From Nocardioides sp. Iso805N (GTDB lineage: Bacteria; Actinomycetota; Actinomycetes; Propionibacteriales; Nocardioidaceae): DNA of 64,000 bases. Below are positions 60,400 to 64,000 of this stretch, piece by piece. Location of the stretch: contig NZ_KB822584.1 of NCBI RefSeq assembly GCF_000364605.1, positions 1 to 64,000 on the forward strand. The letters run 5' to 3'. Below the pieces are notes generated by a model. That model was not told where the DNA came from, made no database searches, and was given only the letters and a program-made list of their open reading frames with translations. The position numbers and the translations under genes were made by a program. Numbering within the stretch: position 1 is the stretch's first letter; the number at the start of each line of letters is the position of its first letter.

Positions 60400-61995
60400 C
60401 TAGGTGCCGTCAGTGTGTTGAACGATCGGCCGAGCCGGCTCGTTCCCGCCGCGCCCAAGCTCGAAGATGTCGGTCGAAGGACCCCGCCACTGACCTTGCA
60501 GCCGGTAGCCGAGTCGCTGGAGCAGGGGCAGGTCGGCGTTACCGTGTGCCGTCAGCGGCAGGGCCGCGTCCGTGACCACGAAGAGCCTGCTGCCGGGTGC
60601 GGCGTGACGCAGCCGGTCCGCGACCCGCGCCAGCGGATAGTCACGACCCCACAGGCTGCGGTTCTGGGCCGCGGTGAGATGGGCGGTGACGTCATCGAGC
60701 CCGTTGACCGCGTCAGGGTAGGCGATCGCCAGCTTGGCGGTGGTGACCGTGCGGCGACCCAGCAGGTCGAGGTAGGCGATGTCATCGCCTGGCCGTGCGT
60801 GCAGGCGGAGGTACGCCGCGGCAGGTCCCCAGTCGGATGCCTTCTTCGCGGCGCTGCCGCGCAGCACACCGAGGATGGGCACCGCCAGCGCGATCAGTAG
60901 CACCCCGGCCGCCAGGCGTTGCCAGGACAGCCGCAGCCGGGCGATCACCGCACCGAGCAGCAGCGCCAGCGCGGGTGCGGTGAAGGTCGGGTAGCGGGGG
61001 CTGTAGAGCGGCTTGATCGCGTAGGTGTAGCCGAGGATGAGGATCGTCGGCACGACCAGCCAGGGCACCGCGACGGCGAGGAGTCGGCGGTCCGGGCGCC
61101 ACCGGCCGGCCAGGGCGACGGCGACCAGGGTCCAGGTGAGGGCGGCGAGCGCGACCGCTGCCATCGTCCAGCCGATGCCCGGTCGCAGAGTCTGCGCATG
61201 GGTCGGGAGCTCGCCGGTGAAGAACTGCTGCACCGCGACCTGCATCAGCGTCGCCCTCAGCGGCGGAGCGTGGTGGAAGGGCAGCTGCCACTGCTCGTGA
61301 CGGGCCAGCACCACCAGCGGTGCGAGCAGCACCGTCACCGCGACGAGCGCGATCGACACCGGCCGCAGCTTGCCGCGCTGCAGCAGGACGACGGTGAGCA
61401 GATGGGCCACCCCGAGCAGCAGGACATAGACGAAGAGCGTGCTGGCCGCGAGGAGCGCGACGGCGTACCGCGCCCAACGCCAGGCCCCTCCGCGCCGCAC
61501 GGCGGCGAGCAGCGCCAACGTCACCCAGACCGCAGCTGCCAGGTCGAACGCGTAGGAGCGCGCCTCCCCGCCAGCCCAGAACACCCGAGGGATGAGCGCC
61601 AGGGCGAGCCCGGAGAACAGGCCCGTACGCCGGTCGACGAGCAGCGTGCCCAGCCGCACGACGCCGGCCGCGCCCGCGCCGACCGCGAGCGCCGACGGCA
61701 GTCGCAGCATGGTCGCGCTGCGGCCTGCGAGCGCGATCCAGTAGTGCATGCCCAGGTAGTACGCGCCGTGCACGGCGTCGATCCTGGTGATCAGCGCCCA
61801 CCAGGCCGAGACGCTGCGGGTGGCGCCGGAGACGGTCGCCGCCTCGTCGGTCCAGATCGACGGGTGGCCGATCCGGATCAGGCTCACGGAGGCCGCCAGC
61901 AGGCCGACCAGCACGGGGGCGATCGCGGAGGAGCGCCGCGAGGCCGGGCCGGGGCGGGTCGGCCTCGCGGGCGGTGACACGACGGTGGTGCCCAT
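60400..61995 (-). CDS. GT39/ArnT-type glycosyltransferase family membrane protein
   Basis: This 531-residue protein has about 12 membrane helices. [18 protein letters not shown] contains the conserved acidic pair of the first extracytoplasmic loop in the mannosyl/arabinosyltransferase-like GT-C superfamily, and [20 protein letters not shown] is the next conserved segment. Members use polyprenyl-phosphate sugars to glycosylate lipids or proteins outside the membrane. The C-terminal 140 residues are a soluble domain ([20 protein letters not shown]). The exact substrate is unknown. Confidence 0.82.
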   Translation of the reverse strand: MGTTVVSPPARPTRPGPASRRSSAIAPVLVGLLAASVSLIRIGHPSIWTDEAATVSGATRSVSAWWALITRIDAVHGAYYLGMHYWIALAGRSATMLRLPSALAVGAGAAGVVRLGTLLVDRRTGLFSGLALALIPRVFWAGGEARSYAFDLAAAVWVTLALLAAVRRGGAWRWARYAVALLAASTLFVYVLLLGVAHLLTVVLLQRGKLRPVSIALVAVTVLLAPLVVLARHEQWQLPFHHAPPLRATLMQVAVQQFFTGELPTHAQTLRPGIGWTMAAVALAALTWTLVAVALAGRWRPDRRLLAVAVPWLVVPTILILGYTYAIKPLYSPRYPTFTAPALALLLGAVIARLRLSWQRLAAGVLLIALAVPILGVLRGSAAKKASDWGPAAAYLRLHARPGDDIAYLDLLGRRTVTTAKLAIAYPDAVNGLDDVTAHLTAAQNRSLWGRDYPLARVADRLRHAAPGSRLFVVTDAALPLTAHGNADLPLLQRLGYRLQGQWRGPSTDIFELGRGGNEPARPIVQHTDGT

Positions 61996-62081
61996 GTCAG
62001 GGACCGTAGGACCGTCCCCATGACCGCAACCGCACCATCGGCCGGCGGGCCTCAGCGGCAGCCGGTCCGGCGCTCGTCGGG

Positions 62082-62681
62082 CTACCTGGCGGGGGCTGGC
62101 TCCCGAGCGACGAGCAACGCTCCTGCGCCCGTGGGGGCGAGTGCCTCGGTGACCCGGGGGTCCGCAGCGACAACGGCTCGGAAGTCGCGCACCTGGTCCG
62201 CGTGGGAGATCACGTTGTCCACCACCAGCAGGCCCCCGGGCCGGAGGGTCCGGACGAGGTCGGGCCAGTAGTCGGGATACGCCGGCCGCTCAGCATCGAG
62301 GAAGATCAGGTCCCACGCCTCGGCAGGCGAGTCGGCCAGCACGCGGGCCGCGTCGTCGACGGTCAGCCCGACCAAGCTCTCGAGGCCGGCACGGTCGAGG
62401 TTGGCGGCAGCGAGGCGACTGCGGTCGGGGTCGATGTCGACGCTGGTCACCCGACCCCCGGTGGCTCGAGCGGCGTCGGCCAACCACAGCGTCGAGTAGC
62501 CGTTGGAGGTGCCCAGCTCCAGGATCGCCCGAGCACGGGTGGCGCGGACGAGGACCGCGAGCAGACGGGCGGTGTCGGGCTCGACGTTGCGCAGCCGGTC
62601 GAACCGGTCGGGCTTGGTCGCGTCATGCTCGATCCCCTCGCGATGCAATGCGTCGAGGAGCGTGTCCAGGTCATCGTCCAT
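62082..62681 (-). CDS. O-methyltransferase (class I, SAM-dependent)
   Basis: This 199-residue enzyme has [20 protein letters not shown] (SAM motif I), [20 protein letters not shown] (motif II) and [16 protein letters not shown] followed by [14 protein letters not shown]. This matches the caffeoyl-CoA/catechol O-methyltransferase-like group with the metal-binding Asp/Asn residues. The substrate is probably a catechol-type or other small hydroxyl compound. It stands alone between the glycosyltransferase and the secreted adhesin-like gene. Confidence 0.9.
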   Translation of the reverse strand: MDDDLDTLLDALHREGIEHDATKPDRFDRLRNVEPDTARLLAVLVRATRARAILELGTSNGYSTLWLADAARATGGRVTSVDIDPDRSRLAAANLDRAGLESLVGLTVDDAARVLADSPAEAWDLIFLDAERPAYPDYWPDLVRTLRPGGLLVVDNVISHADQVRDFRAVVAADPRVTEALAPTGAGALLVAREPAPAR

Positions 62682-62868
62682 GCGTGCTCATCCCCCGTGT
62701 CGAAGTGTCAACGCCCAGAGATTGACCTGCCGGGACCGCCCTGGGCAAGTCGATTCGGACCGCGTCATGAAGCCGGGCTGCGACCGTCTTGTGACGGGGA
62801 AGTCTACGGCTGCCGACGCCTGTCCCCCCGTGACGACGCCAGGTCAACAGACGAGGACCCGAGATCCG

Positions 62869-64000
62869 ATGCGTACTCCAACCGCTCTCCCCCACACGAC
62901 TCACCGACTCGGCACCCGCCTGTTCCTCGTGGTCGCAGCCGCGCTGCTCGCGGCCCTCGGCGCTATCGGTGTGGCGACAGCGACGAAGGCAGACGCTGCG
63001 GCCATCCCGGATGCCATCACCTCGGTGGATCTGACCAGTGGACCGGGCCCGTATGCCACCGGGTCGACCATCAGCTTCTCCGGGACCTGGAGCGTGCCCG
63101 ACGGATCGAGCCCCGGCGACACCTTCACCTTCAACTCCCGCCCGAGCTGTCCTGGTCCGGAGCAACCACGTTCGACCTCGAGGACGACAACGGGAACGTC
63201 GTGGCCACCGCGAGCGTGAGCGCCTCCGGCGCAGTCACCTTCACCCTGACCCCGTACGTGGCCGACCACCCGAACGACATCGGCGGCACCTTCACGTTCG
63301 ACACCCAGTACTCCGCACAGCAGACGACGTCCGGACCCCACACCCTCGACTTCACCGTCGGCACCACCGCGGTGCCGGTGACCATCACCACCACGGGACC
63401 GAACGGCTTCTGCACCGTCAACTGCGACGGCAGCGTTCCCTCCGACCTGCAGCACCCGTTCAAGGCCATGCTGTTCACCGACGCTCAGCAGACGAGGACC
63501 CGTTCCTACATCGCGGGCAACGTGGGCACCGCTGACTCCAACACCGTCACCATCACCGACGTCCCCGGCCCGGGGCTTGCGATCGACTGCACGTCCATCG
63601 ACCCGGAGGTCGGGCACTACGTCAGCGCATGGGCCGACATCATCGCGCCCACCGACACCGCCATGTACACCCCGGTCGTCGCCTGCGAGGCCGACTCCCT
63701 GACCGTGACGTGGACCGGCCTGCCCGCCCACGAGAACGTCGGTGTCTACCTGCAAACCGCTATCACCGACCAGGGACTCGCCAGCTACTCCAACACCGGG
63801 ACCTTCGTCGTCAACGGTACGAACACCCCGGTGTCCGCGACGATCACCCGCTCCTCCGCATCCGGGACGGGAAGCGGCACCGGGACCAGCGCCACCCCGA
63901 CGCCGACGCCGACCCCGACCAACACGGCCACCCCCAGCTCGACTGACACCCCGACTCCGAGTGACACCCCGACTCCCAGCGACACCCCAACCCCGAGTGA
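62869..64000 (+). CDS. Secreted adhesin-like surface protein, frameshifted and running off the window
   Basis: The ATG at 62869 begins a signal peptide (LGTRLFLVVAAALLAALGAI, AxA site), then a first Ig-like adhesin domain (AITSVDLTSGPGPYATGS, PGDTFTF). The frame then breaks: at about 63135 one base, probably a C, is missing, because shifting frame gives LPPELSWSGATTFDLEDDNG without stop to the window end. From there come GTFTFDTQYSAQQT, TADSNTVTITDVPGPGLAID and a Thr/Pro/Ser/Asp-rich tail with DTPTPS repeats. The gene is probably a wall-associated adhesin of the Sdr/Cna-like kind with its C-terminal anchor beyond the window. Whether the shift is real needs the reads. Confidence 0.7.
63938..64000 (+). 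repeat. 18-base tandem repeats coding for DTPTPS
   Basis: Near-identical 18-base units (GACACCCCGACTCCGAGT and variants) are repeated at least three times up to the window end, each giving six residues DTPTPS. They form the start of a rigid, probably glycosylated stalk of the adhesin-like protein. The array continues outside the window. Confidence 0.85.

Overview
The window is high-GC DNA of an actinobacterium, most likely Nocardioidaceae (Nocardioides-like). This rests on actinobacterial families seen here: mycothiol conjugate amidase (mca), a DUF4307 protein next to greA, a deazaflavin (F420)-type oxidoreductase, a REP13E12-type DUF222/HNH protein behind a LexA-type SOS box, and a fused CydDC. 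The order cbs / metB / greA / DUF4307 / mca resembles the mycobacterial chromosome, here spread over about 30 kb with other genes between. The genus is an inference; no rRNA or tRNA gene was found.

Positions 1 to about 24,000 form an accessory region. It holds unrecognised and nuclease-like genes with small membrane proteins (1-5,119). Next is a tight five-gene operon of an MBL-fold hydrolase, two membrane proteins, a small Cys-containing protein and an HExxH metallopeptidase-like protein (5,684-9,825). It is followed by a tyrosine recombinase broken by four frameshifts (9,916-10,795), a DUF4062-TPR protein, an overlapping nucleotidyltransferase/phosphoesterase pair, a MobF relaxase-helicase without other transfer genes, an XRE regulator, two small excisionase-like HTH proteins, a class II Fic protein facing its own palindromic operator, and a large secreted Ig-like protein. 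The mixture (relaxase, dead integrase, toxin- and defence-like pairs) suggests a decayed integrative/mobilisable element that works as a defence island. The MBL-TM-TM-metallopeptidase operon is the best candidate for an undescribed system.

Positions 24,200-40,300 look like ordinary chromosome: YggT-like protein, secreted HNH lipoprotein, MscS channel, a regulator/MFS exporter pair, mca-DUF4307-greA, the metB/AI-2E/ilvA operon, msrA-nitroreductase, the SOS-linked HNH protein, a deazaflavin oxidoreductase, a TMEM175-like channel and a VOC protein.

Positions 40,300-50,600 hold a surface/redox cluster (TcyP-like cystine symporter, Ser-rich surface protein, secreted protein with two thioredoxin-like repeats), a TauE/SafE exporter, a GNAT acetyltransferase, and an AAA+/OsmC/VWA operon. 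Positions 50,600-58,400 carry cytochrome bd oxidase (cydA-cydB-cydDC) behind a near-consensus Rex operator, then cbs. Positions 58,500-64,000 carry an SGNH hydrolase, a Bax-inhibitor-1 family protein, a GT39-type glycosyltransferase, an O-methyltransferase and a secreted adhesin-like gene with one frameshift that runs off the window end.

Sulfur and redox functions recur (cystine uptake, metB, cbs, msrA, mca, OsmC, cytochrome bd), but only the stated operons are clearly co-transcribed.
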